Source: CAYQDF01 sp964416175 (GTDB taxonomy: Bacteria; Chloroflexota; Anaerolineae; Anaerolineales; UBA4823). Taken from it: a stretch of 32,795 nt of DNA. This document shows positions 16,935 through 25,258 of this stretch, in pieces (positions within the stretch are counted from its first letter, which is position 1; each line of letters starts with the position of its first letter). Below the pieces are notes generated by a model. It searched no databases. It was not told the DNA's origin and was given only the letters and a program-made list of their open reading frames with translations. The stretch is taken from contig CAYQDF010000029.1 in the NCBI GenBank assembly GCA_964416175.1, positions 1-32,795 on the forward strand, in the 5' to 3' direction. The translations under genes were made by a program, and so were the position numbers.

Positions 16935-17822
16935 ATGATGGATGATCGATCCCTCTGGCAACTGATGCGGAATACCTGGGTCAAAATCGAACCCTGTTAT
17001 TTACCTGCGATCGATCCCCTGGTCAAAAAAAGCGGCCTGGGAAAACGCGAATGGGGAATATTGCTCATTGCCAGGACCCTTGAACCGGAGGACACAACCG
17101 CTGGCCATCTGATGATCCGGGGTCCTTACACTGCTTCCGAACAGTATCTGGCCTGGCTGTCGAATGCTGCCCGCCAGGGACATCTGGTGATGGTGGGAGA
17201 AGGTCGATTCCGGCTCACCCCCTTCGGGCGCGAAGCTGTGGAGAAATTTATTCAGCTGGCGAGGGAGGCCATGGTGGAGGCTGATCCCTTGGTTCCAGAA
17301 GAATCGCAAAGACTGGTTGAATATCTTGGACGGCTCGTAGACAGCTGCCTGAATACTCCCCCTCCACCGCAACCTTGGGCGATTGGTTTGAGCCATGCAT
17401 TAATGCCAGAGCCTCAACCCGCCTTGCCCTATATTGAGCAGGCTTTCTCATGCCTTGGGGCGTACCGGGATGATGCGCACCTGGCAAGCTGGCAGAGTTC
17501 TGGTTTCTCTGCAACCGCATTTGAAACCTTGACTTTGATCTGGCGGGAGAGTCTCGAAACACTCGATGACATCGCAGAGAAACTCAAGCATCGGGGACAT
17601 TCGAAGGAGGTATATGCCAATGCTCTGGCAGAACTGCGGAAGCGGGGATATATTACTGGGATTCGAAACGCCTTGAAGCTCACTTCGGAAGGGCAAACCT
17701 TTCGCCAGCATGTAGAATCGATGACCGACCGTTATTTTTTTACCCCATGGCGATGTTTAAATCAGGCTGATAAGAATGAGATGGCTGGCATTCTAACCAA
17801 ATTAGGTGAAGGATTACGCTAA
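16935..17822 (+). CDS. Double winged-helix protein, MarR-like, upstream of glnA
   Basis: The protein has 295 residues (294 if the second of two adjacent ATGs is used, which is 6 bases after GGAGG). Two segments look like winged helices: about 30-110 (GKREWGILLIARTLEP, then the wing LVMVGEGRFRLTPFGREAVE) and about 195-275 (SATAFETLTLIWRESLETLD, then LKLTSEGQTFRQHVE). The repeated ending T/SxxGxxxRxxVE is typical of MarR-like wings. No ligand domain is apparent. It lies 14 bases before glnA in the same direction, as glnR does in Bacillus, so a role as glnA regulator is reasonable; it is not related to GlnR in length or domain plan. I could not assign it to a named family. Confidence 0.8.
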   Translation: MMDDRSLWQLMRNTWVKIEPCYLPAIDPLVKKSGLGKREWGILLIARTLEPEDTTAGHLMIRGPYTASEQYLAWLSNAARQGHLVMVGEGRFRLTPFGREAVEKFIQLAREAMVEADPLVPEESQRLVEYLGRLVDSCLNTPPPPQPWAIGLSHALMPEPQPALPYIEQAFSCLGAYRDDAHLASWQSSGFSATAFETLTLIWRESLETLDDIAEKLKHRGHSKEVYANALAELRKRGYITGIRNALKLTSEGQTFRQHVESMTDRYFFTPWRCLNQADKNEMAGILTKLGEGLR

Positions 17823-17836
17823 ATCAGGAGACCATC

Positions 17837-19174
17837 ATGGATTTCAAAGTTCTCGAAGAAAGAGTTGCGCAGGATGAGGTCAAGTTTGTTTCACTCCAAT
17901 TTACTGATGTCACCGGAGCAGTCAAGAGCCTGGATATCCCGGTCGATCGACTGGAAGGCGCAGTTAAAGAAGGCATCTGGTTTGACGGATCTTCGGTAGA
18001 AGGATTTGCACGCATCCAGGAGAGCGATATGCGGCTCATCCCGGATCCTGATACGTACACGATGCTGCCATGGAGCCCGCCTGAGATGCGTCGGGGGCGG
18101 ATGTTTTGCGATATTTACCTGCCTGACGGTACCCCCTTCCCGGGAGATCCGAGGGGGACGCTCAAAAGGATCCTCGCTCAATTGGAAAAGCGCGGGTGGA
18201 CGTATAATGTCGGACCCGAGCCCGAATTCTTTTTGTTCAAGCGCAATGGGCCGGCGCAGATTCACCCCGTGCCGCACGACGTGGGAGGTTATTTCGACTT
18301 TTCAGCGAGTGACGAGGCTGTCCGGGTTCGCACGGAGCTGATGGCAACCCTAAAGATGATGGGCCTCATCGTCGAAATGGGGCACCATGAGGTCGCGATT
18401 GGACAGCACGAAATTGATTTTGAATTCGACGAAGCCTTGCGGACGGCAGATAAGATCATCACTTTGAAGTACACTGTCAAGGCGATCGCTGCTCAGCATG
18501 GGCTGGTGGCCTCGTTTATGCCGAAGCCGATTTTCGGCATAAACGGGTCGGGTATGCACTGCCACCAATCCCTGTTTGATAAAGAGGGACGCAATCTGTT
18601 TTTTGATCCGGATGATCCTTATAACCTTTCCGAGCTGGCATGCAACTTTATCGGCGGGCAGCTGGCGCATGCCCGAACAATGTCTGCTGTAGTCGCCCCG
18701 ACGGTCAACTCGTATAAACGCCTGGTCCCCGGGTACGAAGCACCTGTGTACGTTGGATGGGCGCAGATCAACCGGTCTGCTTTGATCCGGATCCCGCGCT
18801 ACAAGCCAGGCAGAGAGAAATCGACACGTGCCGAGCTGCGCTGCCCGGACCCATCGGCGAACCCATATCTCGCCTTGACGGTCATGCTGGCGGCCGCTCT
18901 CGATGGGATCGATAAAAAACTCCCGGTGCCGCCGCCTCTTAATGACGTCAATGTTTATCAGCTTACTCAGAAGGAGCGAGCGGAGCTCCAGATTGAAGAG
19001 CTGCCAGGCTCCCTGGCAGAAGCCCTGCGTCTGTTGGAAGGAGATGAAGTCCTGAGGACCGCGCTGGGACCGACGACCTATGAGAGTTTCAACCGGGCCA
19101 AGTGGGCGGAGGTGGAAGAATACCGTACCAGGGTGATGGATTGGGAAGTGGAGCGGTATTTGGAGACAGCATAA
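17837..19174 (+). CDS. glnA: Glutamine synthetase, type I (GSI-alpha form)
   Basis: The enzyme joins ammonia to glutamate using ATP. The 445-residue length matches the GSI-alpha class. Visible motifs include the FDGSSVEGF loop at 49-57, the metal and catalytic residues in GPEPEFFLF (126-134), HHEVAIGQHEIDF (183-195), NGSGMHCHQSLF (236-247) and the flexible loop NSYKRLVPGYEAP (291-303). R59 in GFAR corresponds to the Arg of Bacillus GS that mediates glutamine feedback. The adenylylation loop of GSI-beta is absent; the equivalent place reads NVYQLTQKE. So it is likely controlled by feedback, not by covalent modification. CAGGAG precedes the ATG at a short distance. It is cotranscribed with the winged-helix gene. 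Confidence 0.97.
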   Translation: MDFKVLEERVAQDEVKFVSLQFTDVTGAVKSLDIPVDRLEGAVKEGIWFDGSSVEGFARIQESDMRLIPDPDTYTMLPWSPPEMRRGRMFCDIYLPDGTPFPGDPRGTLKRILAQLEKRGWTYNVGPEPEFFLFKRNGPAQIHPVPHDVGGYFDFSASDEAVRVRTELMATLKMMGLIVEMGHHEVAIGQHEIDFEFDEALRTADKIITLKYTVKAIAAQHGLVASFMPKPIFGINGSGMHCHQSLFDKEGRNLFFDPDDPYNLSELACNFIGGQLAHARTMSAVVAPTVNSYKRLVPGYEAPVYVGWAQINRSALIRIPRYKPGREKSTRAELRCPDPSANPYLALTVMLAAALDGIDKKLPVPPPLNDVNVYQLTQKERAELQIEELPGSLAEALRLLEGDEVLRTALGPTTYESFNRAKWAEVEEYRTRVMDWEVERYLETA

Positions 19175-19207
19175 TTCGATTTACTGGTCTGCTCATTCTT
19201 TCACCAG

Positions 19208-19936
19208 TCAGTCCACTCTGGAGGAGGATGAGCGGGTTCCCACAAGTAAAGGGTTGAAATTAGTCTCCCGGTCAAAAACATCCAGCTGCTCTGACCTCTT
19301 TAGGAAATTTACGACAGCATAAGTCAGGGGCGTCGCCAGGACTTCATAGGCGACTTTGAATCCCCATTGAGAGAGGATCGCTGTTTGGAGGTCGCCCGGG
19401 GCGAAGATGCCCCAAAATGCGACTGAAATGAACACTGCCGAATCTGCCCCCTGACCGACGAGCGTCGAGGTGATAGTGCGCACCCATAAGTACCGGCCTC
19501 CGGTGCGCACTTTTAGTTTTGCAAGCACGAACGAATTCAGGAATTCGCCAACCAGGTATGCGGTGAATGAGGCCGCCAGCAGGCGAGGTGTGAATCCCAG
19601 GATCGCCTGATAGGCCTGCTGTGCCTGGGCTGGGCTGTCGAACACAGCGGTATTCCAAAACGGGGCAGGGGGCAGTAAACCTCCGATCCAGATCGCGATC
19701 ACCGCGATCAGATTGCACAAGAACCCGGTCCAGATCGCCTGGCGTGCTTTCGCATAGCCATAAACTTCGGTCAAAATGTCCCCAAAAATATATGCCAGGG
19801 GAAAGAGGATCACAGCAGCCGGCAGAGCCAGTCCGAACACCAAGACAATTTTTACAGCGATGATGTTCGAAATGATCAACGTGGTGACGAAAACCGCCAT
19901 CACGAAGGGATACCATCTGAAGCTGTATTGATCCAA
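19208..19936 (-). CDS. yhhQ: Queuosine precursor transporter, YhhQ/VUT family
   Basis: With the TTG start at 19936 the protein has 242 residues. GAGGT stands 4 bases upstream, 11 bases after the queF stop codon; the longer frame to 20038 would overlap queF and gives a non-family N-terminus. About six hydrophobic segments are seen, with family signatures such as NIIAVKIVLVFGLALPAAV, FPLAYIFGDILTEVYGY and LVGQGADSAVFI. Family members import queuosine precursors such as preQ0/preQ1. The neighbour queF makes preQ1 from preQ0, so the cell may both import and process the precursor. A weak inverted repeat (19183-19208) lies between the convergent glnA and this gene. Confidence 0.93.
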   Translation of the reverse strand: MDQYSFRWYPFVMAVFVTTLIISNIIAVKIVLVFGLALPAAVILFPLAYIFGDILTEVYGYAKARQAIWTGFLCNLIAVIAIWIGGLLPPAPFWNTAVFDSPAQAQQAYQAILGFTPRLLAASFTAYLVGEFLNSFVLAKLKVRTGGRYLWVRTITSTLVGQGADSAVFISVAFWGIFAPGDLQTAILSQWGFKVAYEVLATPLTYAVVNFLKRSEQLDVFDRETNFNPLLVGTRSSSSRVD

Positions 19937-19946
19937 GGTTACCTCA

Positions 19947-20381
19947 TCAGGGCGATACCCACTGCTGGCGTGCGTCCGGCGTTTTCGTATGCTCAGCCTC
20001 AACAGTGATCCCGATCCCACCGCGAATGTTGAAAACACCGGTGACTTTAATCCAATGGGGATCGAGAATCTTTATCAGATCATCGCAAATCTGGTTGATG
20101 ACGTGTTCGTGGAAAGCGCCTTCATCGCGAAAAGACCAGAGATACAGCTTCAGCGATTTAGATTCAACCACTTTCTGGTCTGGAACATATTCGATTTTCA
20201 GGGTCGCGAAGTCTGGCTGCCCGGTCATCGGGCAAAGGCAGGTGAATTCATCGGTTTCCAGGGTTACGCGATAATAACGATCTGGCGATCGGTTGGGGAA
20301 GGCTTCCAGCTGCTTACCTGGTTTCGCCTGCTTCCCCAATATTGTTAATCCCTCCAGATCCGAAGGTTGCGTTGCCATCAT
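19947..20381 (-). CDS. queF: NADPH-dependent 7-cyano-7-deazaguanine (preQ0) reductase
   Basis: The enzyme reduces preQ0 to preQ1 with NADPH in queuosine synthesis. The 144-residue protein matches the short single-domain QueF form. The catalytic Cys is C50 in TCLCPMTGQPDFA, with D57 after it, and the family signature ESKSLKLYLWSFRDEG (73-88) is present with HEH (91-93) following. AAGGAG lies 5 bases before the first of two adjacent ATGs. It is followed by the yhhQ gene after 10 bases. The 59 bases upstream are too short and show no preQ1 riboswitch fold. Confidence 0.97.
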   Translation of the reverse strand: MMATQPSDLEGLTILGKQAKPGKQLEAFPNRSPDRYYRVTLETDEFTCLCPMTGQPDFATLKIEYVPDQKVVESKSLKLYLWSFRDEGAFHEHVINQICDDLIKILDPHWIKVTGVFNIRGGIGITVEAEHTKTPDARQQWVSP

Positions 20382-20440
20382 AACTACTCCTTATTCTTTT
20401 CGAAAGAGCTCGGGGGCGTGTCCCTTGACCGGCGAAGATT

Positions 20441-21280
20441 TCATAGCTCCCTGCGCGAATCGGTGTGCGCCTTGAACTCACCACCCTGGAGAAAATCCAG
20501 GACCAGCTGATTGACGGAGTCAGGTTTTGCCAGGTGAGGTTGATGCCCGCAATCCGGAATCGCCTGACCAAATGCATTCGGCAGCACCTGAACCAGCCTC
20601 TGAAATGAGCCTGGAGCGAGGGTCAGGTCCTTCATTCCCCAGATCACAAGAACGGGAACAGTGATTTTTTCTAATTGATGGTTGAAATCCGGGATGGTCG
20701 CGGCGAAGCGCAGTATGTTTGGTGAAGCCCGTTTATAATCTTCTGCGATTTGTCGCCGGATGTGAGGCTCATAGTGGTCTGACCTGAACAGGTCCAGGTC
20801 CACAAGAGATTCGATCAACCAGCCAGGTGCAGCTTGCAAAGCTTTCATCCCAAGTCCTGGATTTTGGTTCACGAACCGCATCAATGGAGAAAGCTGCTTT
20901 GCTTCGTAATAAGGATCGATCAATACGAGCGATCTAACCTTATCGATGTGGTTAAAGGCATACTGAAGCGCGAGGTGGCCTCCCATGGAATGCCCCACCA
21001 GAATTATTGGCTCATCAAACTCAATACTGGCAATCCAATCCTCTAGAGACCGGTACAGTCGCTCGAACGTATACGCTTCAGGCTCGGCGGGCTTATCACT
21101 GTTGCCATGACCCAGGAGGTCTGGGGCGAGTCCGCGAAATCCTTGCCGAGATAATTCCGAAATCATGTTTATCCAGTCATGATGCGATGCACCAAATCCG
21201 TGCAGCAAGATCACCGGTCTCCCAGTGCCTTTTGATATGAAATGGATGTTTTTCTCAGATGGTACTATCTGATCGCTCAT
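20441..21280 (-). CDS. Alpha/beta-fold hydrolase
   Basis: This 279-residue serine hydrolase has the oxyanion segment HGFGASHHDW (27-36), the elbow GHSMGG with S98, the acid in WGMKDLTLAP and the histidine in CGHQPHLAKP. No signal peptide or membrane helix is seen. It resembles the esterase/lipase-type and C-C hydrolase enzymes; the substrate is unknown. No ribosome site is visible before the ATG. TATATT lies 9 bases upstream (21295-21290), so transcription may begin almost at the start codon. It sits between the fused hydrolase-ligase gene (46 bases upstream) and queF (59 bases downstream), all on the minus strand. Confidence 0.88.
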   Translation of the reverse strand: MSDQIVPSEKNIHFISKGTGRPVILLHGFGASHHDWINMISELSRQGFRGLAPDLLGHGNSDKPAEPEAYTFERLYRSLEDWIASIEFDEPIILVGHSMGGHLALQYAFNHIDKVRSLVLIDPYYEAKQLSPLMRFVNQNPGLGMKALQAAPGWLIESLVDLDLFRSDHYEPHIRRQIAEDYKRASPNILRFAATIPDFNHQLEKITVPVLVIWGMKDLTLAPGSFQRLVQVLPNAFGQAIPDCGHQPHLAKPDSVNQLVLDFLQGGEFKAHTDSRREL

Positions 21281-21326
21281 CAGGACGTTAATATAACTTA
21301 ATTATTGAGAGAAAGACTCCGTCATC

Positions 21327-23843
21327 TCACGAACGCTGGTGTTCTTTCTGAGACTCTTCGAAGCGCCTGGCAAGCTCGCGCCTGAGAATTTTACCAATAA
21401 AGGTTCTGGGAAAATCATCAACAAAGACCACGATCCTTGGGACTAATTCCGGGGGCAGACGTCTCCTGCAGTAGGCGATCAGGTCGTCTGATCTGAGCAA
21501 TTCGCCGTGGGTGATGACAAATGCAATCGGCTGGTTGGCAATCGCGACGACGGCAGCTTCTTTTACTTGAGGAATCTCGAATATGACTTCTTCAACATCC
21601 CGGGGAAAAGCCGGTTTACCAGGCTTGTGAGGGTACCACATATCGGCTTTACGAGCGATGATCCGGAAGTATCCCTGTGTATCTTGCTGGGCAACATCTC
21701 CAGTGAGAAGGAAACCGTCTTTTGTGAAGGCGCGCCGGGTCGATTTTGGATCTCCCCAATATCCCAGCATGACCTGAGGACCTCGCACGGCGAGCTCACC
21801 GATTTGGCCCGGTCCAACCTCTTTCGTGCCGCGGGTAAGATCCACCAGGCAGGCTTCGGTGGACGGCAATGGGATACCAATCGAACCGATCTTTCTTAGT
21901 CCATAGAGGGGATTCGCGTGGGTCACCGGGCCAGCTTCTGTCAGGCCGTACCCTTCAACCAGCCGACCACGAGTGAGTTTTTCGAACGCCTCCTGCACTT
22001 CGATCGGCAATGGTGCAGACCCGCTAATACAAGCCTTGATCGAATCGATCTTATAATTCCGCACCCTTGGATAGTCTTTTATTGCCACATACATGCGGGG
22101 GACCCCAGGAAAAATTGTAGGCTTTTGGTCCTTGATAGTTCTTAGCAGGTCTGCAATCTCGAACCTGGCCTTCAGGATGATTGTCGAACCAAGCGAGACC
22201 GGCACGTTCAACGCTGTCGTCAGACCATAACTGTGTGCGAATGGAATGACGCTCAAGAACCGCTCCTGTCCTTCCTGCGCGGTTGGCATCCAATGCCGGG
22301 TCTGTAGAGCGTTCGCAATGAGGTTGCGGTGTGTGAGGATGACTCCTTTCGGTTGGGCTGTTGTACCGCCGGTAAACTGAATCACAGCCGGGTCATCCGG
22401 TGATACTTCTATCTCAGGGAAAATGCTGTTTTGGGTGGTGAGCATGCGTCTGAAGTCATGGATAACTGGTCCTTGTCCAGATGTGCGTGAGCCAAAATCC
22501 CGGCGATTAAGTTTAGCGAGGCTCGCGATCCGTTTGATCAGAGGCAGATAGTCCTGGGGATGAGTGAGGATTAAATGTTCGACCTGGGAGCGGGTTATCG
22601 GTGAAGATCCAGCAAGAAGGCTTTCGACGATCTCTCCGGACTGGTATAGCGTGACCACCATCCGGGCTTTAGTCGCATTGATCTGGTGCAGGTAATCCGC
22701 CTTCCCTGATCCGGGCATCGAAAATACAGCCACTGCACCAGCTGCCAGGGTCCCGAAATATGCGATGACCATTTGTGGAATATTCGGCAGGAGGAGCATG
22801 ATCCGGTCGCCTTTGTTAATCCCGGAGGAGATGACCGCGTTTGCGAAGCGGTTGACCAGTTCTTGCAGCTGCTGATAAGTGATGCGCAAACCCTCGAACT
22901 CAAGGGCGGTATTCTTGGGGAACCGGTTTGCGGCAGAGTTCAGCAGCTCGTAAGCTGGGACACGGGGAATGGCGATGGTGTACGGAACTCCTTCGTCATA
23001 ATATGCCAGCCAAGGTCGTTCACGCAAAAGAGCAGCCCGATCAGAATCCTGTTCTCCGGCTGCCTCTTCTCTCCAGGATCGAACAGTCCTCTCCAGATTG
23101 CGTTGGATGGCCCGATTTACCGCCTCTCGCCGTTCCAGCATGACCAGGTGGCCGGATGCTCCGACGTTGATCTCCTCCGCGCGTGGTATCGCCCGGGCGA
23201 CTTCTTCGAACAAAGATTTAGAAAACACACGGTCGTGGTGGCCTCGAATGACGGTTACAGGCATCTGAAGGCTGCGAAACCGACTCCATCCATTCCAGCC
23301 TGCGATGGCCTGGTGATACCAGGCGTGCATCACGTGCGGCGGAGCGGACAACCACCCTCGAACGAATGGCGTCAATATCTGCAACCCCGGCAAAGGCAAC
23401 CCAAGTAGCGCACGATAAAATGGATTCAGTTGAAATTCCCCTGCGGTTGCGATCAAGACGAGTTCAGTCACCTTATCCGGGTTGGCGACAGCATATTCAG
23501 TGGCGATTGCCCCGCCAAAGGAATGCCCGATGAGCATAATAGGAAATTGGACCGCCAGTTCATCGAGTGCTGCTTCGAGGTCTGCCACCAGCTGGGCCAG
23601 CCTGTATGGACCATCCGGTCGATCGGAACTCCCATGGCCGCGCTGATCCAGCGCGATCACCCGATTGGCGATCGAAAATTCGTGCAGCTGGTACTGCCAT
23701 TGGCGGGCATTGCCGCCATAACCGTGCAAGAATACGAGGGTTCGCAGAGATCTGTCGGGTGCGATGTCGATCACGGACAGCCTGACCGTGGGGTTGCTCG
23801 CCACACGCACCATCCGCCTGTAAAGTTCGAAATCGATCGCCAC
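21327..23843 (-). CDS. Alpha/beta hydrolase fused to an acyl-CoA synthetase (AMP-forming)
   Basis: The start is placed at GTG 23843 (838 residues), 5 bases after a strong GGAGGAGG; the ATG at 23864 would bury that site inside the gene. Residues about 1-265 are an alpha/beta hydrolase with HGYGGNARQW, the elbow GHSFGG (Ser about 108) and GASGHLVMLER. Residues about 290-835 are an adenylate-forming ligase: the P-loop TGGTTAQPKG (about 488), YGLTEAGP (about 633), GQIGELAVRGPQVMLGYWG, FLLTGDV and the C-terminal Lys in FIGKILRREL. The hinge region, ADMWYPHKPGKPAFPRDVEE, differs from the usual ISGGxNIYPREVEE. It probably activates a fatty or other carboxylic acid that the hydrolase half may release. 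The substrate is unknown. Confidence 0.9.
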   Translation of the reverse strand: MAIDFELYRRMVRVASNPTVRLSVIDIAPDRSLRTLVFLHGYGGNARQWQYQLHEFSIANRVIALDQRGHGSSDRPDGPYRLAQLVADLEAALDELAVQFPIMLIGHSFGGAIATEYAVANPDKVTELVLIATAGEFQLNPFYRALLGLPLPGLQILTPFVRGWLSAPPHVMHAWYHQAIAGWNGWSRFRSLQMPVTVIRGHHDRVFSKSLFEEVARAIPRAEEINVGASGHLVMLERREAVNRAIQRNLERTVRSWREEAAGEQDSDRAALLRERPWLAYYDEGVPYTIAIPRVPAYELLNSAANRFPKNTALEFEGLRITYQQLQELVNRFANAVISSGINKGDRIMLLLPNIPQMVIAYFGTLAAGAVAVFSMPGSGKADYLHQINATKARMVVTLYQSGEIVESLLAGSSPITRSQVEHLILTHPQDYLPLIKRIASLAKLNRRDFGSRTSGQGPVIHDFRRMLTTQNSIFPEIEVSPDDPAVIQFTGGTTAQPKGVILTHRNLIANALQTRHWMPTAQEGQERFLSVIPFAHSYGLTTALNVPVSLGSTIILKARFEIADLLRTIKDQKPTIFPGVPRMYVAIKDYPRVRNYKIDSIKACISGSAPLPIEVQEAFEKLTRGRLVEGYGLTEAGPVTHANPLYGLRKIGSIGIPLPSTEACLVDLTRGTKEVGPGQIGELAVRGPQVMLGYWGDPKSTRRAFTKDGFLLTGDVAQQDTQGYFRIIARKADMWYPHKPGKPAFPRDVEEVIFEIPQVKEAAVVAIANQPIAFVITHGELLRSDDLIAYCRRRLPPELVPRIVVFVDDFPRTFIGKILRRELARRFEESQKEHQRS

Positions 23844-23907
23844 GTCAACCTCCTCCATTATCATCCTCGAGGCAATCCCGGTGAGAGAAGTCCTCGATTA
23901 CTCACAG

Positions 23908-23913
23908 TATAAT
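23908..23913 (+). promoter_or_regulatory. -10 box directly before yjbQ
   Basis: TATAAT ends 6 bases before the ATG at 23920. No ribosome site or good -35 box is seen, so the message is probably leaderless. Confidence 0.5.
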
Positions 23914-23919
23914 CACAGT

Positions 23920-24339
23920 ATGCCAGTACTCACAAAGAAGATTCAATTGAATACGAAAGGAAACACCGACATCCTTGATATCACAGATGATGTTTCCAGG
24001 ATTGTTGCTGGTGGCGGATTAGAAAATGGGACGGTTACGATCTTTACCCCTTCTTCGACCAGCGGCCTGACTACCATCGAATATGAATCAGGATGTCTGA
24101 CCGACCTCCGCCGCCTGCTGGACGAGATCCTTGATCCGAGCCGGCCTTACGCCCACAACGCCCGCTGGGGAGACGGGAACGGTCACAGCCATGTGAGAGC
24201 TGCTTTGATCGGCCCATCGCTTACTGTGCCATTCATCGACCGCCGGCTGTCTCTGGGCACCTGGCAGCAGATCATCTTTATCGACTTCGACAACCGACCG
24301 CGGCGAAGGGAACTGGTCGTGCAGGTCCTTGGTGAGTGA
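23920..24339 (+). CDS. yjbQ: YjbQ/UPF0047 family protein
   Basis: The protein has 139 residues from the ATG at 23920. The longer GTG-led frame from 23881 would begin inside the promoter. The family pattern is clear: TPSSTSGLTTIEYE near residue 50, WGDGNGHSHVRAALIGPS around 87-104 with conserved histidines, and LGTWQQIIFIDFDNRPRRR near the end. The family has been linked to a weak thiamin-phosphate synthase activity, but its real role is unsettled. It stands alone on the plus strand and is convergent with the DUF1385 gene, with only 9 bases between their stops. Confidence 0.93.
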   Translation: MPVLTKKIQLNTKGNTDILDITDDVSRIVAGGGLENGTVTIFTPSSTSGLTTIEYESGCLTDLRRLLDEILDPSRPYAHNARWGDGNGHSHVRAALIGPSLTVPFIDRRLSLGTWQQIIFIDFDNRPRRRELVVQVLGE

Positions 24340-24348
24340 ACGACCAGG

Positions 24349-25248
24349 CTACAGAGCCAGATCTTTCTCTCCCGAACGCATGGCGTTGAAGGCAGCAATG
24401 GAGACTTCAAGCATCTCAAGGTCCGGTTCGCGTGTCGTCATACGCTGGAGGGCGAGGTTGGGTTTGACGAGGACCTTGACGAGGGCCGAATCGAGGTTCC
24501 TGGCTGTCCAGCGGATGTATTCGTAGGCGATCCCCGCCAGGGCGGGGATCATCAGGATCCGGCTGACCAGGCGCAAAACAAGAGGTAGAGGGCCAGCGAG
24601 GGTGAACACCAGGATGGACAGGAGGATCAGGGTCAGTAAAAAAGCTGTCCCGCACCGGGGGTGCTCCAGGGAAAAGCTTTTTACATTCTCCGGTGAAAGT
24701 TCAGCGCCGGCTTCGAAAGCGTTGATCGTTTTATGCTCGGCCCCGTGATAAGCAAAAACGCGTTTGATCTCAGGTATTCGACCGATAAACCAAATATACG
24801 CGATTAAGATAAACAGCCTCACGAATCCTTCGACCAGATTGCCGATCCAACTGGTTAGATTCGGTTGAGAAAGGTGAAGCAGCTGGTCGGTCAAATGGCC
24901 CAGACCTGCGGGCAGGAGGAAGAAGAGACCTACTGCGAAGGCAAGCGATAAAACCATGGTTGCCGCGAGTTGCGGTCCGTTGATGCGTTCTTCCTCCTGG
25001 ATCTGATTGTTCGCAGAGATTGCCAGGGCTCGCATCCCGAGGCCGAGGGCATCCCACAGCATGATAACACCGCGCAGGAAGGGGATCCGGGTTATCCAGC
25101 TTCGATACATCCCCGATAATTCTTCCTTGTGAATGACAATCGAATGATCGGGAGCGCGCATCGCGATCGCCATGGCCTCTCGGCCCCGCATCATCACACC
25201 TTCGATCACTGCCTGCCCGCCGTAAGTTGGTAGTCTGTCTTTCACCAT
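24349..25248 (-). CDS. DUF1385 family membrane protein
   Basis: The protein has 299 residues. Family signatures are YGGQAVIEGVMMRG (9-22), YHGAEHKTINAFEAG and LEHPRCGTAFL. At least four hydrophobic segments are visible, including MVLSLAFAVGLFFLLPAGLG and FLLTLILLSILVFTLAGPLP. The conserved His/Glu/Cys residues in the YHGAEHKT and HPRCGT motifs suggest metal binding or an active site, but no function is established. The related Bacillus protein is YqhQ. It begins 10 bases after the M20 peptidase stop, so they are probably one transcript. Confidence 0.93.
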   Translation of the reverse strand: MVKDRLPTYGGQAVIEGVMMRGREAMAIAMRAPDHSIVIHKEELSGMYRSWITRIPFLRGVIMLWDALGLGMRALAISANNQIQEEERINGPQLAATMVLSLAFAVGLFFLLPAGLGHLTDQLLHLSQPNLTSWIGNLVEGFVRLFILIAYIWFIGRIPEIKRVFAYHGAEHKTINAFEAGAELSPENVKSFSLEHPRCGTAFLLTLILLSILVFTLAGPLPLVLRLVSRILMIPALAGIAYEYIRWTARNLDSALVKVLVKPNLALQRMTTREPDLEMLEVSIAAFNAMRSGEKDLAL

Positions 25249-25258
25249 TTCCTTCAGG

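Noticed and set aside
20382..20440. preQ1 riboswitch before queF
   Set aside because: The gap is 59 bases and lacks the conserved preQ1 loop and A-rich tail.
21327..23843. OleBC-type beta-lactone fusion for long-chain olefin synthesis
   Set aside because: OleB uses an Asp nucleophile, while this hydrolase has GHSFGG with a Ser, and no oleA or oleD gene is seen nearby.
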